DNA of 64,000 nucleotides from Methanomicrobiaceae archaeon (GCA_016926855.1 JAFGNT010000018.1:62001-126000); one strand, 5' to 3'; counted from the stretch's first letter, positions 8,012-17,091 are shown. A program made the numbers and translations. Notes: generated from the sequence alone by a model not told the origin.

Positions 8012-9196
8012 ATGCCGGTACGTGAACTATCCCCGGATATCTACACCGTCGGGGTGATTGACTGGGACCGGACACTGTTTGACGAACTAATCCCCCTCCC
8101 GGACGGCACATCCTATAATGCCTATCTCGTAAAGGGCAGCGAAAAAACGGCTCTCATCGATACGGTCGATCCAATAAAAGAAGAGGAGCTCGTCCTCAAT
8201 CTCGTCCGCCTTGGCATCGGTGCCATCGACTACATCGTCATAAACCACGCCGAGCAGGACCATTCCGGATCACTTCCGATGATCCTCGAGCTCTTTCCGA
8301 TGGCGACTATCGTGACAACCGCAAAATGCAGGGAGCTGCTCGTTAGCCTGCTCGGCATCCCCGACATCCGCTTTAAAACGGTCGAGGACGGCGATACGAT
8401 TGATCTGGGCGGGAAAACGCTGGAGTTTCTCCACGCACCATGGGTGCACTGGCCTGAGACGATGCTTACGTATGAACGGGAGAGCAGGATACTCTTTTCA
8501 TGCGATCTCTTTGGATCCCATGTCGCATCAAGCGGCCTTTTCCATAGCGACGAATGCGCCTGCTATGAACCTGCAAAACGGTATTATGCCGAGATCATGA
8601 TGCCGTTCCGCGGGAGTATCCGGGGATATCTCGAGCGGCTTCTCACGTACGATATCACCGCTATCGCGCCGAGCCACGGCCCCGTATACGGCCAACCCGC
8701 ATTCATCCTCGACGCATACCGCGACTGGACCTCGGATGAGGTGAAAAACGAGGTCGTCATACTCTACATCTCCATGCACGGGTCCACCCGGAAGATGGTT
8801 GATTACCTGACCACTGCACTGGTGGACCGGGGCATCACTGTCAGGCTCTTCAATGTCACGGTTGCCGATATCGGCAAGATTGCGATGTCCCTCGTCGACG
8901 CGGCAACCGTCGTCATAGCGACACCGACCGTCCTTTTCGGCCCGCATCCCCGGATGGTTGCCGTCGCATACCTGGCGGGAGTGCTCAGGCCCGGAGTACG
9001 GAACGCCGCAATCATCGGATCCTACGGATGGGGAGGAAAGACCGTCAAGGTGCTTGGTGACATGCTTCAGGGATTAAAGGCGAATATGCTCGAGCCTGTA
9101 TACACGAAAGGCCTCGCAAAGGAAGACGCGCTCCACAAGCTCGACCTGCTCGCCGACGAAATCCTTAAAAAGCATAAGGACGACAGAATCGTGTAA
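8012..9196 (+). CDS. fprA: Flavodiiron protein, probable F420H2 oxidase
   Basis: A 394-residue cytoplasmic enzyme that reduces O2 to water at a di-iron centre. In methanogens the electron donor is usually coenzyme F420H2. The N-terminal metallo-beta-lactamase-like domain carries the iron ligands in HAEQDHSG (about residue 81), a later H-containing segment (HAPWVHWPETM) and an acidic CDLFGSH motif, with PSHGPVY near 230. The C-terminal flavodoxin domain starts near residue 250 (ILYISMHGSTRKM) and binds FMN. Length and domain order match methanogen FprA. It sits between tandem rubredoxins and desulfoferrodoxin, an oxygen-protection operon. Donor specificity (F420H2 versus rubredoxin) is family knowledge, not visible in the sequence. 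Confidence 0.93.
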   Translation: MPVRELSPDIYTVGVIDWDRTLFDELIPLPDGTSYNAYLVKGSEKTALIDTVDPIKEEELVLNLVRLGIGAIDYIVINHAEQDHSGSLPMILELFPMATIVTTAKCRELLVSLLGIPDIRFKTVEDGDTIDLGGKTLEFLHAPWVHWPETMLTYERESRILFSCDLFGSHVASSGLFHSDECACYEPAKRYYAEIMMPFRGSIRGYLERLLTYDITAIAPSHGPVYGQPAFILDAYRDWTSDEVKNEVVILYISMHGSTRKMVDYLTTALVDRGITVRLFNVTVADIGKIAMSLVDAATVVIATPTVLFGPHPRMVAVAYLAGVLRPGVRNAAIIGSYGWGGKTVKVLGDMLQGLKANMLEPVYTKGLAKEDALHKLDLLADEILKKHKDDRIV

Positions 9197-9213
9197 TCCC
9201 ACGGGAGGATATC

Positions 9214-9594
9214 ATGACAAAAATCCTTGAATTCTATACATGCGGCTCGTGCGGGAATGTCGTAATGATCACGCACACCGGCGAGGGAGAACTCACCTGC
9301 TGCGATCAGCCGATGAAACTGCTTGAGGAAAAGACAGCGGATGCGGGGAAAGAGAAGCATGTCCCCGTGATTGAGAAGACGGCCTCCGGCATCAGGGTAA
9401 AGGTCGGTGAAGTGCCCCACCCCATGATGAAGGAGCATTATATCCAGTGGATATCCGTTAAAAAAGACCGTAATTTTTACATACACGCCCTCCGGCCCGG
9501 AGAAGCACCGGAAGCCGAATTCCCCGTCCAGGATACGAACGTTAAGTCGCTCATCTATTGCAACGTCCACGGCCTCTGGACAAATAAAAAATAA
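9214..9594 (+). CDS. dfx: Desulfoferrodoxin / superoxide reductase
   Basis: Reduces superoxide to hydrogen peroxide without producing oxygen. The 126-residue protein has the N-terminal desulforedoxin-type iron site (CGSCGN and later TCCDQP). The C-terminal catalytic domain carries histidines in EKHVPVI, VPHPMMKEHYIQW and a C-terminal CNVHGLW, matching the Fe(His)4Cys centre. This is the two-iron (class I) form. It starts 17 bases after fprA with GGGAGGA upstream and closes the rubredoxin-fprA-dfx group. An AT-rich stretch with T runs follows the stop (9595-9606), a plausible terminator. Confidence 0.95.
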   Translation: MTKILEFYTCGSCGNVVMITHTGEGELTCCDQPMKLLEEKTADAGKEKHVPVIEKTASGIRVKVGEVPHPMMKEHYIQWISVKKDRNFYIHALRPGEAPEAEFPVQDTNVKSLIYCNVHGLWTNKK

Positions 9595-9672
9595 CATCTG
9601 TTTTTTATCCAACGAAAACAGCAAGCACTCCCTTCATGGAAAATACAGAAATAACGGGTTGTAGATGACAGC

Positions 9673-10704
9673 ATGCACGAAGAAACGCAGCCTCCCGCAC
9701 ATTTTGAAGATGTCATCGGCCGTTCCGATGTTATTTTCACAATCGGTGTTGCTGGAGACAGCGGATCTGGAAAATCCACATTTTCCGGGGCAATCAGGGA
9801 AATGTTTGCACCGGATCTTGTCAGCACCATAACGCTCGATGATTACCATTTACTTGACCGGAGCGCACGAAGAGAGACCGGAATTACTCCGCTTGCACCT
9901 GAGGCAAATGACATTGCCCTTCTCGAAGATCATCTCGGCTGCCTGAAACGCGGGGAGACCTTTATTAAACCGGTCTATGATCATACGTCGGGGACTTTCG
10001 GGAGCCCTGTGCGGTTTTCACCGACGAAAATCGTGATCCTCGAAGGACTTCATACGCTCTTTACACCCGCGCTCCGCCGGAATCTTGATTTCACTCTGTT
10101 TGTGGATCCCGACGAGACGGTAAAACGCGAATGGAAGATAAAGCGGGATGTGGAGGGCAGGGGATACCGCCGCACGAACGTGCTCCGGGAAATTGAGATG
10201 CGAAAACCGGATTATGACCGGTACATCGCACCGCAGCGGGCGTTTGCCGATTCGGTGGTCAGGGTTTCTCCCTCGAAATATGGCGGGGGCGATCCCACCG
10301 GGCCCTTATATCGGGTGACCCTGCTTCAGAAACGTCCGCAGCGCACCGTTCAAAACATCACCCTTTCCATTGACCTGCTCGATATCCTTTCCCTGTCCGA
10401 GCGATCCTTTTCCCTTGAATTCAGCCCCTGCGGGCTCGACGGAATGCCGGGAGGGGCACTCACTGTTGACGGCGAACTGCACGCAGATGTCATACGCCAG
10501 CTTGAACGGCATGTTGAGCGCGAAACGGGCATCAGATCCATCCCCTCAATTTCCGGGAAGGAATATATCACCGCCGTCGATATGGTCCGCCTGATCCTTG
10601 CCTGGCGGATTATCAATACACGAATCTTTTACGAGGAAACCGGTGATGGCAGGCGGATGAATGCACCCGATTCGCGTAAAACAGGCAAAGAGATAATAGA
10701 TTAA
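9673..10704 (+). CDS. prk: Phosphoribulokinase, archaeal type
   Basis: A 343-residue P-loop kinase of the phosphoribulokinase/uridine kinase family. Archaeal homologues phosphorylate ribulose 5-phosphate to ribulose 1,5-bisphosphate and feed form III RuBisCO in the reductive hexulose-phosphate pathway described for Methanospirillum. Evidence: Walker A GVAGDSGSGKST (about 25-36), LDDYHLLDR with the catalytic aspartates, PVYDHTSG, ILEGLHTLF, a KIKRDVEGRGY basic segment and a conserved RPQRTV region. The length exceeds uridine kinase (about 200-230) and fits archaeal PRK. The Shine-Dalgarno is weak (GGGTTG). RuBisCO is not in the window. A related sugar-kinase specificity cannot be excluded by eye. 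Confidence 0.8.
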   Translation: MHEETQPPAHFEDVIGRSDVIFTIGVAGDSGSGKSTFSGAIREMFAPDLVSTITLDDYHLLDRSARRETGITPLAPEANDIALLEDHLGCLKRGETFIKPVYDHTSGTFGSPVRFSPTKIVILEGLHTLFTPALRRNLDFTLFVDPDETVKREWKIKRDVEGRGYRRTNVLREIEMRKPDYDRYIAPQRAFADSVVRVSPSKYGGGDPTGPLYRVTLLQKRPQRTVQNITLSIDLLDILSLSERSFSLEFSPCGLDGMPGGALTVDGELHADVIRQLERHVERETGIRSIPSISGKEYITAVDMVRLILAWRIINTRIFYEETGDGRRMNAPDSRKTGKEIID

Positions 10705-10721
10705 AGCGCATTTTCTTAGCA

Positions 10722-12182
10722 ATGGACAGGATCGAGCAGTTCTCGATCATCGCAGATGACGTCGGCAACATTCTCCGGTTTATCAGCATCGGCACCTGCC
10801 TCCCCCTTGTCATCGCTATTCTGTACGCAGAATGGAACATGATTCTCCCGATGGCAACGGTTCCCGTAACGCTTTTCCTGCTCGGGACGCTGCTCGTGCG
10901 TATGCCGTCAACCTCCCGTGATGCCAGACTAAGCCAGGCGCTCTTTGCGGTGGCACTCATCTGGCTGATCTGCTCAATTGTCGGTGCGCTTCCCTTTACA
11001 CTCGGTGCCGGGATGCCGTACCTTGATGCGGTTTTTGAGGCGATGTCGGGATGGACGGACACCGGCCTGACACTCATGCCTTCCGTGGACGATACGCCGC
11101 ACACGCTTCTCTTCTGGCGATCCCTCATGCAATGGCTCGGCGGGCTCGGAATCGTCGCGTTCACCATCTCGATGGCAACACGATCCGGGATTACACCGTC
11201 ACGCCTCTATCGATCGGAAGGGCGAACGGAGGCATTTATGCCGAGTGTCGTCGCGACGGGACTCCAAATGTGGAAGATCTACATCATTCTTACCGTTATC
11301 TCCATCGCGTTAATCAAACTCTCCGGGATACCTGTCTGGGACGCTCTGAACATCGCCATGGTCGCCATTGCGACGGGAGGATTCTCGGTCCATTCTGCAG
11401 GGATCCCGTACTACGAAAATGCGCTCCTGGAATTGCTGATCATTCCGGTCATGATTGCCGGAGCGCTCCCCTTCAAACTCTATTATTTTGCATACCGGAA
11501 AGAACGAAAACTGATTTTTTCCGACGAACAGGCGAAACTGCTCTTTATCCTTATTGCAGTAGGTCTTGTCGTCGTTACTTTCGATCTGGTGAACCTGACC
11601 GGCCTCGATATAGGCACGGCACTCAGGCAGGGGCTTTTCATGACGGTTGCGGCGGTGACAAGCACGGGATTTCAGGTAACCTCACCGCATATCTGGGCGA
11701 ACGTGACGGTTTTATCCCTCATCTCCCTCATGCTTGTGGGGGGGTCTTCAGGGAGTACTGCCGGGGGCATCAAGCTCAGCCGTATTGCACTTGCATACCG
11801 GGGACTCATTTGGTGGTTCAAACGGACTTTTGTGAGCGGCAAGGTACTTATTCCGTTCAAGTACGAAGGAAAGGTCATTCCGAAGAACGTGGCGGAGCTG
11901 GAAGTATCAAAGAATATGCTCATCATCATCCTCTATATCCTTGTCATCTTCATCGTCTCCATAATCGTGATGCACATGGATCCGAGCGACTTCGATACGA
12001 GCAATATCATATTCGAGATCGTGTCGGCGATCTGCAACAACGGAATCTCCAGCGGTTTTGTCACACCCGATATGTCTCCGGTTTCAAAAATCTGCTTCAT
12101 TCTCGTCATGTGGATCGGAAGGCTTGAGATCATGCCGGTGATCGTATTCTTCATGGGACTGATCAGGGGCTTTGACCGGTGA
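10722..12182 (+). CDS. trkH: Trk/Ktr-type potassium transporter membrane subunit
   Basis: A 486-residue integral membrane protein with about ten hydrophobic segments and repeated selectivity-filter-like loops: EAMSGWTDTGLT, ATGGFSVHS, TSTGFQ and ICNNGISSGF. GGLGIVAF and GGSSGSTAGGIK are characteristic of TrkH/KtrB. It conducts K+ into the cell, normally gated by a cytoplasmic NAD- or ATP-binding TrkA/KtrA subunit, for which no gene is adjacent. It starts 17 bases after prk on the same strand and may be co-transcribed, although no functional link is evident. Confidence 0.93.
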   Translation: MDRIEQFSIIADDVGNILRFISIGTCLPLVIAILYAEWNMILPMATVPVTLFLLGTLLVRMPSTSRDARLSQALFAVALIWLICSIVGALPFTLGAGMPYLDAVFEAMSGWTDTGLTLMPSVDDTPHTLLFWRSLMQWLGGLGIVAFTISMATRSGITPSRLYRSEGRTEAFMPSVVATGLQMWKIYIILTVISIALIKLSGIPVWDALNIAMVAIATGGFSVHSAGIPYYENALLELLIIPVMIAGALPFKLYYFAYRKERKLIFSDEQAKLLFILIAVGLVVVTFDLVNLTGLDIGTALRQGLFMTVAAVTSTGFQVTSPHIWANVTVLSLISLMLVGGSSGSTAGGIKLSRIALAYRGLIWWFKRTFVSGKVLIPFKYEGKVIPKNVAELEVSKNMLIIILYILVIFIVSIIVMHMDPSDFDTSNIIFEIVSAICNNGISSGFVTPDMSPVSKICFILVMWIGRLEIMPVIVFFMGLIRGFDR

Positions 12183-12204
12183 TAGGGATGTCAGGAGACT
12201 ACTC

Positions 12205-12233
12205 AATAATATTTACATCAATGAAATAATATT
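12205..12233 (+). promoter_or_regulatory. Direct repeat and TATA region ahead of nitrogenase-like operon
   Basis: The 74-base gap before the nitrogenase-like operon holds two copies of AATAATATT, at 12205-12213 and 12225-12233, spaced 20 bp start to start (about two helical turns). The second copy lies about 24-32 bp upstream of ATG 12257 and could be the TATA box of a leaderless transcript, since no clear Shine-Dalgarno precedes the ATG. The first copy could then be an operator or a second TATA. It does not look like the GGAA-N8-TTCC type operator of NrpR. Confidence 0.5.
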
Positions 12234-12256
12234 GGAGTAACACATACCATACTCTG

Positions 12257-13069
12257 ATGAAGCAGATCGCCCTCTATGGGAAGGGAGGGATCGGGAAGTC
12301 CACGACATCGGCAAACCTGTCCGCGGCACTCTCCGACAGGGGCCTCAACATCATGCAGATCGGGTGCGACCCAAAACACGACAGCACACGGATGCTGATG
12401 CACGGGAAATGGATACCTACGGTTCTGGATCTTGTCAGGGAGCGCGGAGATAAAGCGATTTCCGTTGACGAGGTCGTTTTCACCGGGTATAACGGAATCC
12501 GGTGTGTCGAGGCGGGAGGCCCCGAGCCAGGAGTGGGGTGTGCCGGGCGGGGGATCATCGCAACATTTCAGCTTCTGGAACGGCTCGATGCCCTGTACGG
12601 AGATGTGGTGCTCTATGACGTGCTCGGCGATGTTGTCTGCGGCGGATTCGCGATGCCGATGCGCGAAAGCTATGCGCGGGAAGTTTACCTTGTAACCTCG
12701 GGAGAACTGATGTCCCTGTATGCGGCCAATAACATCTGCAAAGCAATCCAGCGGCTTTCCCGGCGAAGCCGGTGTACTTGCGCACTCGGCGGAGTTATCT
12801 GCAATTCAGCAAATATTTCGGGAGAGAAAGAACTCGTCGGCGCGTATGCACGCCGGATTGGATCACGCCTTATCTCCTATATACCACGCGATAACATCGT
12901 CCGTGTCGCTGAAGTCAATAAGCAGACTGTCATCGAATATGCACCGGATTCACCGCAGGCCGATGTATACCGGCATCTCGCAGAGGATATCTTCGAGAAC
13001 GATACGATGACGATTCCCATCCCGATGGAGACCGATGAACTCGAAAACCTCGCTCTCGAATACGTGTAG
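12257..13069 (+). CDS. NifH-like ATPase (nitrogenase-like reductase component)
   Basis: A 270-residue iron-protein homologue that would dimerise, bind MgATP and one [4Fe-4S] cluster, and pass electrons to the D/K-like partner. Visible motifs: P-loop GKGGIGKST (8-16), switch [10 protein letters not shown] (35-44), GVGCAGRG with Cys95 and DVVCGGF with Cys128, the two cluster ligands of NifH. It is the same size as CfbC and NifH. It heads an operon with two component-I-like genes and overlaps the next gene by 35 bases. NifB, NifEN or FeMo-cofactor genes are not seen. It may be CfbC for F430 synthesis, but the pairing with two different D/K-like subunits points to another, uncharacterised reductase. 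Confidence 0.85.
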   Translation: MKQIALYGKGGIGKSTTSANLSAALSDRGLNIMQIGCDPKHDSTRMLMHGKWIPTVLDLVRERGDKAISVDEVVFTGYNGIRCVEAGGPEPGVGCAGRGIIATFQLLERLDALYGDVVLYDVLGDVVCGGFAMPMRESYAREVYLVTSGELMSLYAANNICKAIQRLSRRSRCTCALGGVICNSANISGEKELVGAYARRIGSRLISYIPRDNIVRVAEVNKQTVIEYAPDSPQADVYRHLAEDIFENDTMTIPIPMETDELENLALEYV

Positions 13070-14069
13070 ATACGAGGGATGTACGCTCACCGGCGCCCTT
13101 GCCGTCACGGCGTTTGTACCGGACGGCATCAGCATCATCCACGGGCCATCAGGGTGTGCCCATCATCACGTGTCGCTGCTGCATTCAACACTGATGCAGT
13201 ACGACATCCTTCCGATGCCGAGGATAATGACCACCGGCCTCGGAGAGCGGGAGGTCATCTTCGGCGGCGAGGAGAGTCTTCTGGAGACCATTGCCGCAGC
13301 CATCGAACGGTCCCCGCACGCCGTGTTCGTGATCAGCACATGTGTCACCGGAACGATTGGTGACGATACGGAAGGAATATGCAGGAATGAATGGGGAATA
13401 CCTGTAATTCCCATCGATTGTGCGGGATTTTTAGGAGGCACCTTCTCCGATGGCTTCTCCCGTGCCCTGATCGGCCTCTCCACGCTCATCGGCGAGGGTA
13501 GTGCTGAGGGTGAGGGTGTCAATATCGTCGGGGAACGCAACCTTGAAGTGGAAGTGGAGGAGAATTTTCGTGAAGTGCACCGGATCCTGGAAGCGCTCGA
13601 CATCCCGGTAAACGTCAGGTTCGTGAGAAACACTCCTGCTTCCGGTCTCGGCCGGTTTGCAGGCGGGAACGTAAACCTCTTCCGGGAGGACCCGGGCGGA
13701 GCGCTTTCCGGTTTTTTTGCTGAAAAATACCGGATCCCGGGCATTGTCGGATTTCCGATAGGGCCTGCCGGATCCTGCAGGCTGATCCGCCGTCTCGGCG
13801 GGATGTTCGGACACGACCCCACGGATGCGATCCGTGAAGAGGAGGCGCAGTGGCAGGAACTTGCGGCGGATTTCAGCGACCTGAGGGGTGGGCGCATCGC
13901 ATTGCAGCCCCCTGCCACCGCCGGCGAATGGGCGGACGCTGTGAGCCTCGCATCCTGTATCGGCTGCACGATTACCAATACGGGAATCCCCGTCCCGTGG
14001 AACGGCCCTATCGGGATTGGCGGAGCCCGGCGAATGCTCAGGATCTGGAGGAGGCGCATGTATGCCTGA
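13035..14069 (+). CDS. Nitrogenase component-I-like subunit (D-like)
   Basis: A 344-residue member of the nitrogenase/oxidoreductase component 1 superfamily, much shorter than NifD (about 475-550). The conserved N-terminal pattern is kept: CRYEGC (Cys11, Cys16), SIIHGPSGC (Cys41), EVIFGGEE, and [11 protein letters not shown] (Cys103). The spacing of Cys16, Cys41 and Cys103 resembles the three P-cluster ligands of NifD. No equivalent of the FeMo-cofactor cysteine/histidine pair was recognised. The start at ATG 13035 overlaps the H gene by 35 bases. It overlaps the K-like gene by 8 bases, so the three products are probably made in coordination. Substrate unknown. Confidence 0.8.
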   Translation: MNSKTSLSNTCRYEGCTLTGALAVTAFVPDGISIIHGPSGCAHHHVSLLHSTLMQYDILPMPRIMTTGLGEREVIFGGEESLLETIAAAIERSPHAVFVISTCVTGTIGDDTEGICRNEWGIPVIPIDCAGFLGGTFSDGFSRALIGLSTLIGEGSAEGEGVNIVGERNLEVEVEENFREVHRILEALDIPVNVRFVRNTPASGLGRFAGGNVNLFREDPGGALSGFFAEKYRIPGIVGFPIGPAGSCRLIRRLGGMFGHDPTDAIREEEAQWQELAADFSDLRGGRIALQPPATAGEWADAVSLASCIGCTITNTGIPVPWNGPIGIGGARRMLRIWRRRMYA

Positions 14070-15195
14070 AGGGTGCGAAAATCCCGTGTGGCCCTGCGCA
14101 ATGGCAGGCGCGGCTGCATGCCTCTCCGGATTTCACGACCTCGGCGTTATCCTCCACGGGTCGAGCGGGTGCTATTATTATACACAATCCCTTGTCCAGG
14201 CCCCCCTTCACTGCACAACCCTTGCCTGCGAGGATGTCATCTTCGGGGCGGAGGAGCGTCTTCGGGCACTGGTCGCGGAGCTCGCCGGGTCCTATGCCCG
14301 GATTGCCGTGATTCCGATGTGCGTCCCGTCGATCGTCGGGGAGGATCTTGCCCCGCTACTGGAAGATTACAACGTGCTCATCGTCGATACTCCCGGATTC
14401 ACGGGAAGGATGGAGGAAGGATACCGAAGGGCGATGGAGGTGATTGCTCCGTCTGTCGATGAGAGCAGAGCAGGGGTGAATATTGACGGGATTGCCCTGA
14501 CCGATCGGTTTGCCCGGGGAAACCGGCGCGAGGGGGAACGACTCCTCCGGATGGCTGGCATTCCGGTCGCCACATGCTTCTGCAGTGGCCGGCTCGAGGA
14601 CACATACCGGGCGGCACCGGTCACGGTCGAGGCGAACCCGGATCTCAGGAGCGGTGTGGGAACCTCGGCCGGGTCGCTTCTCGGGCTGGAAAATCTTCGC
14701 ACGACGTTTCATAATCTCCAGTCACACTGCTCCGGATCGGATTCGGACAGGGTATTTTGTGAAATCGATGAGACGGAGGAGAGTGTCGTCAGATCCTGTG
14801 ACAGGTACCTCCGGCGCAACAACCCTCCGCGTGCCGCCATCTTCGCGACTGCTGCCTATGCGGAGATGATTGCCGGGCTTCTTGCCACGTATCTCGATGC
14901 CGAGATCGCTGTGGTCGGAACGAGGAATCCTCCCTCACTGTGCAGCATTCCTGCTCGGGAGGCATATGATCTCGGCACGATCGGGGACCTGATCCGGGAG
15001 AGTGAACCCGATCTCCTGATTGGATCCAGCTATGAGCATGTGACTGCACCGAGAATCCGCTTTGTGGGCCTGACATACCCTCTCCGGGGACAGTACATGC
15101 TGCAGAACCGCGCCGTGGCGGGTACCGAGGGCGTGCTTAGCGTCATCGAGGCGGTGCTCAATGCCTGCACGCCGGGAAACGCACAACGGATATAA
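14062..15195 (+). CDS. Nitrogenase component-I-like subunit (K-like)
   Basis: A 377-residue paralogue of the preceding subunit. Landmarks are CENPVWPCAMAG (Cys5, Cys12), VILHGSSGC (Cys37), EDVIFGAEE and IPMCVPSIVGED (Cys87), again a three-cysteine P-cluster-like pattern (Cys12, Cys37, Cys87). The later region has APRAAIFAT-like and PDLLIGSSYE strands typical of the component-1 Rossmann repeats. The frame is open from 14017, but ATG 14062 is chosen because GGAGGAGG lies about 8 bases upstream and the family N-terminus fits. It probably forms a D2K2 heterotetramer with the D-like protein (inference). It converges on the sensor gene. Confidence 0.8.
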   Translation: MPEGCENPVWPCAMAGAAACLSGFHDLGVILHGSSGCYYYTQSLVQAPLHCTTLACEDVIFGAEERLRALVAELAGSYARIAVIPMCVPSIVGEDLAPLLEDYNVLIVDTPGFTGRMEEGYRRAMEVIAPSVDESRAGVNIDGIALTDRFARGNRREGERLLRMAGIPVATCFCSGRLEDTYRAAPVTVEANPDLRSGVGTSAGSLLGLENLRTTFHNLQSHCSGSDSDRVFCEIDETEESVVRSCDRYLRRNNPPRAAIFATAAYAEMIAGLLATYLDAEIAVVGTRNPPSLCSIPAREAYDLGTIGDLIRESEPDLLIGSSYEHVTAPRIRFVGLTYPLRGQYMLQNRAVAGTEGVLSVIEAVLNACTPGNAQRI

Positions 15196-15236
15196 TCCGG
15201 CCTGATCACGCCAGGCTGCAATCATGAACGGCGCCG

Positions 15237-16973
15237 TCAGTCAAATTTGTAATATCGCCGCAACCAACCGCGTATCTTTTCGGACTCGATCCATCCCGTA
15301 TCGAGATCATCCACGATCCTGTTGATTATGGCGGCCTGCGCAATAATCTCCTCTGTTAGTGTTTCATTCTCGTCATGGATAAGCGCAAGGCCGACAATCG
15401 CCTGAAGCGGGTTTCTGATGTGATCGTTGAGGATGGCAAACTGCTCCATATTCTTTTCAATCTGTTTGAACGCGTCCTTTTTCAGACTTTCAATCTCACG
15501 CCGCTCGGATATGTCCCGGGCAACCGAGAGAACGGCGGTTTTACCCATAAAATCGATGAACTTCGCGTTGACTTCCACCGGAATGTATTCTCCAGACCGT
15601 GTGATGAAATCGATCTCGAAGAGCGCCTGTCCGATATCGTTGTCAAGGGCCGCCTTTCTCGATTCGGAGAATTTTTTGGTATCTTCAGGGTTTACAATAT
15701 CGGCAATGGATTTCTGGAGGATTTCTTTCCGGTCGTACCCGAGGCGTTCGCACCCGGCATCATTGACATCGATGAATCTGCCCGGAGTATTGTCCCGCTT
15801 CACCTCGTGCACGAGGAGGATATCGTTCCAGCTGTGGAAGAAGCGCCTGTACCTCTCCTCAGATTCGGTCAGCTGATCTTCGAGGTGCAGCTGCGAATAC
15901 TCCAGTTCGGTCAGCATGCCATTGATGGCGGTTGCGAGCCCGGCCACTTCGTCATCGCCGTGAACGTCAACCCGGGCGGCGAAGTCTTTCTCCGAGCCGA
16001 TTCTCTGGACGCGGGTGCTGAGAAATGATAGGCGCGACAGCACACTCTTCCGGAGCAGGACGACCATCAGGATCCCGAAGATGCACCCACCCCCAAGAAG
16101 GAAGAGAAGGAAGGAGAAGAGGCTTGCTTCACCCTGCGCATAAATCACCCGGGGCATTGTCGCCTGCAGGATCACCGCGGGATTTCCCGACACGTCACGA
16201 ACCAGGGCGTATCCGCCAATCGTATCCGCCGTCAGGGGCCGGGTTACGATCAGGGCATTCACCAAAATCCCCATGGATTCGGTACGCACAAGGAAAGGTT
16301 CCCCTGTTGCATTTAATCCGGGAAATCTCGAAGAGATGAGCGGGAGTGTCCGGGCATATGAATACGGAATTATTTCCACCGGAAGACTTGTAATGAAGGA
16401 CAGGCGGTCAATTTCCGTTTTATCAAGATGACGGGCCACGATAATCGCGCCAAGTGTCCCGCCGCTACCGGACACGGGGCGAGAGACAACCATCAGCGGC
16501 CCCTCGGGGAGCATGATGAGGCCCATCATATCCGTGGCAACACTCCCCGGGGACTGGGAAAGCTCGACCAGAAGGCTTTCGGGGACCTCTGCCAGCCTGC
16601 GGTTCTGGAAATCGACACCATGTGCCGCCCTGAGTGTGCCGTTGTAGGAATATATCAGGAAATAATTGATCCCGAGACGTTGATAAATCGTCATATCGAG
16701 ATCCGAGATCGTATCGTCAGTGCTCTCCCCCCGGAGAAATGCATGAAGATCCTCCCGCGACGCCCACTCAAATGCCAGATCGTCAAGTGTCGTAATGTCA
16801 TCGGCGAGTGCGTTTGCCATCCGCCCGGCGTTCGCATGCGCCTGATCTCCTTCGACCTGCGCAAATCCACCGAGAAGAATGGACACCGATGCGCCGTACA
16901 GTAAAACGATCAGGCCGATGAAGGTAATGGCGATAATGATGCTCGTTTTTTGATATATTTTCACCAGAGACAC
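15237..16973 (-). CDS. Membrane PAS sensor with truncated histidine-kinase core
   Basis: A 578-residue membrane receptor. Layout: a transmembrane helix near residues 12-35, an extracytoplasmic domain (about 36-285) resembling CHASE4, a second transmembrane helix (about 290-310), HAMP (about 312-365), coiled linker, PAS (about 375-500; RFIDVNDAGCERLGYDR), then a short dimerisation-like segment with NDHIRNPLQAIVG. The protein ends about 55 residues after this histidine with WLRRYYKFD. The HATPase_c domain is absent. Such ATPase-less sensors are frequent in Methanomicrobiales; the histidine could still be a phospho-acceptor or only a dimer interface. Start is GTG 16973 (GTG 16964 alternative). 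No response regulator is adjacent. Confidence 0.85.
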   Translation of the reverse strand: MSLVKIYQKTSIIIAITFIGLIVLLYGASVSILLGGFAQVEGDQAHANAGRMANALADDITTLDDLAFEWASREDLHAFLRGESTDDTISDLDMTIYQRLGINYFLIYSYNGTLRAAHGVDFQNRRLAEVPESLLVELSQSPGSVATDMMGLIMLPEGPLMVVSRPVSGSGGTLGAIIVARHLDKTEIDRLSFITSLPVEIIPYSYARTLPLISSRFPGLNATGEPFLVRTESMGILVNALIVTRPLTADTIGGYALVRDVSGNPAVILQATMPRVIYAQGEASLFSFLLFLLGGGCIFGILMVVLLRKSVLSRLSFLSTRVQRIGSEKDFAARVDVHGDDEVAGLATAINGMLTELEYSQLHLEDQLTESEERYRRFFHSWNDILLVHEVKRDNTPGRFIDVNDAGCERLGYDRKEILQKSIADIVNPEDTKKFSESRKAALDNDIGQALFEIDFITRSGEYIPVEVNAKFIDFMGKTAVLSVARDISERREIESLKKDAFKQIEKNMEQFAILNDHIRNPLQAIVGLALIHDENETLTEEIIAQAAIINRIVDDLDTGWIESEKIRGWLRRYYKFD

Positions 16974-17068
16974 CCATTCCTGCGATCAGTTGTCGACAAA
17001 GGAAAATGCACGGCGAGGCCGAGTAATCAGGGAGATGAACTGTAATGTATGGGTACTAAGGAAAAGAA

Positions 17069-17078
17069 AATATATATT
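17069..17078 (-). promoter_or_regulatory. TATA box for the sensor gene
   Basis: On the minus strand an AATATATATTTT element stands in the 118-base gap between leuB and the sensor gene. Transcription would begin about 25 bases downstream, giving a leader of roughly 70 bases before GTG 16973. This is a position and composition argument only. Confidence 0.5.
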
Positions 17079-17091
17079 GTGGAATGCGATT

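Noticed and set aside
11051-12127. A 358-codon plus-strand frame inside trkH
   Set aside because: It is the second frame of a clear membrane transporter, rich in His, Arg and Cys, with no hydrophobic pattern of its own.
13166-14119. A 317-codon minus-strand frame
   Set aside because: Antisense to the D-like nitrogenase gene; serine/proline/arginine-rich translation without homology.
12257-15195. A true nitrogen-fixing nif operon
   Set aside because: The component-I-like subunits are about 350-380 residues, no FeMo-cofactor ligands or nifB/E/N genes are seen, so N2 fixation is not supported.
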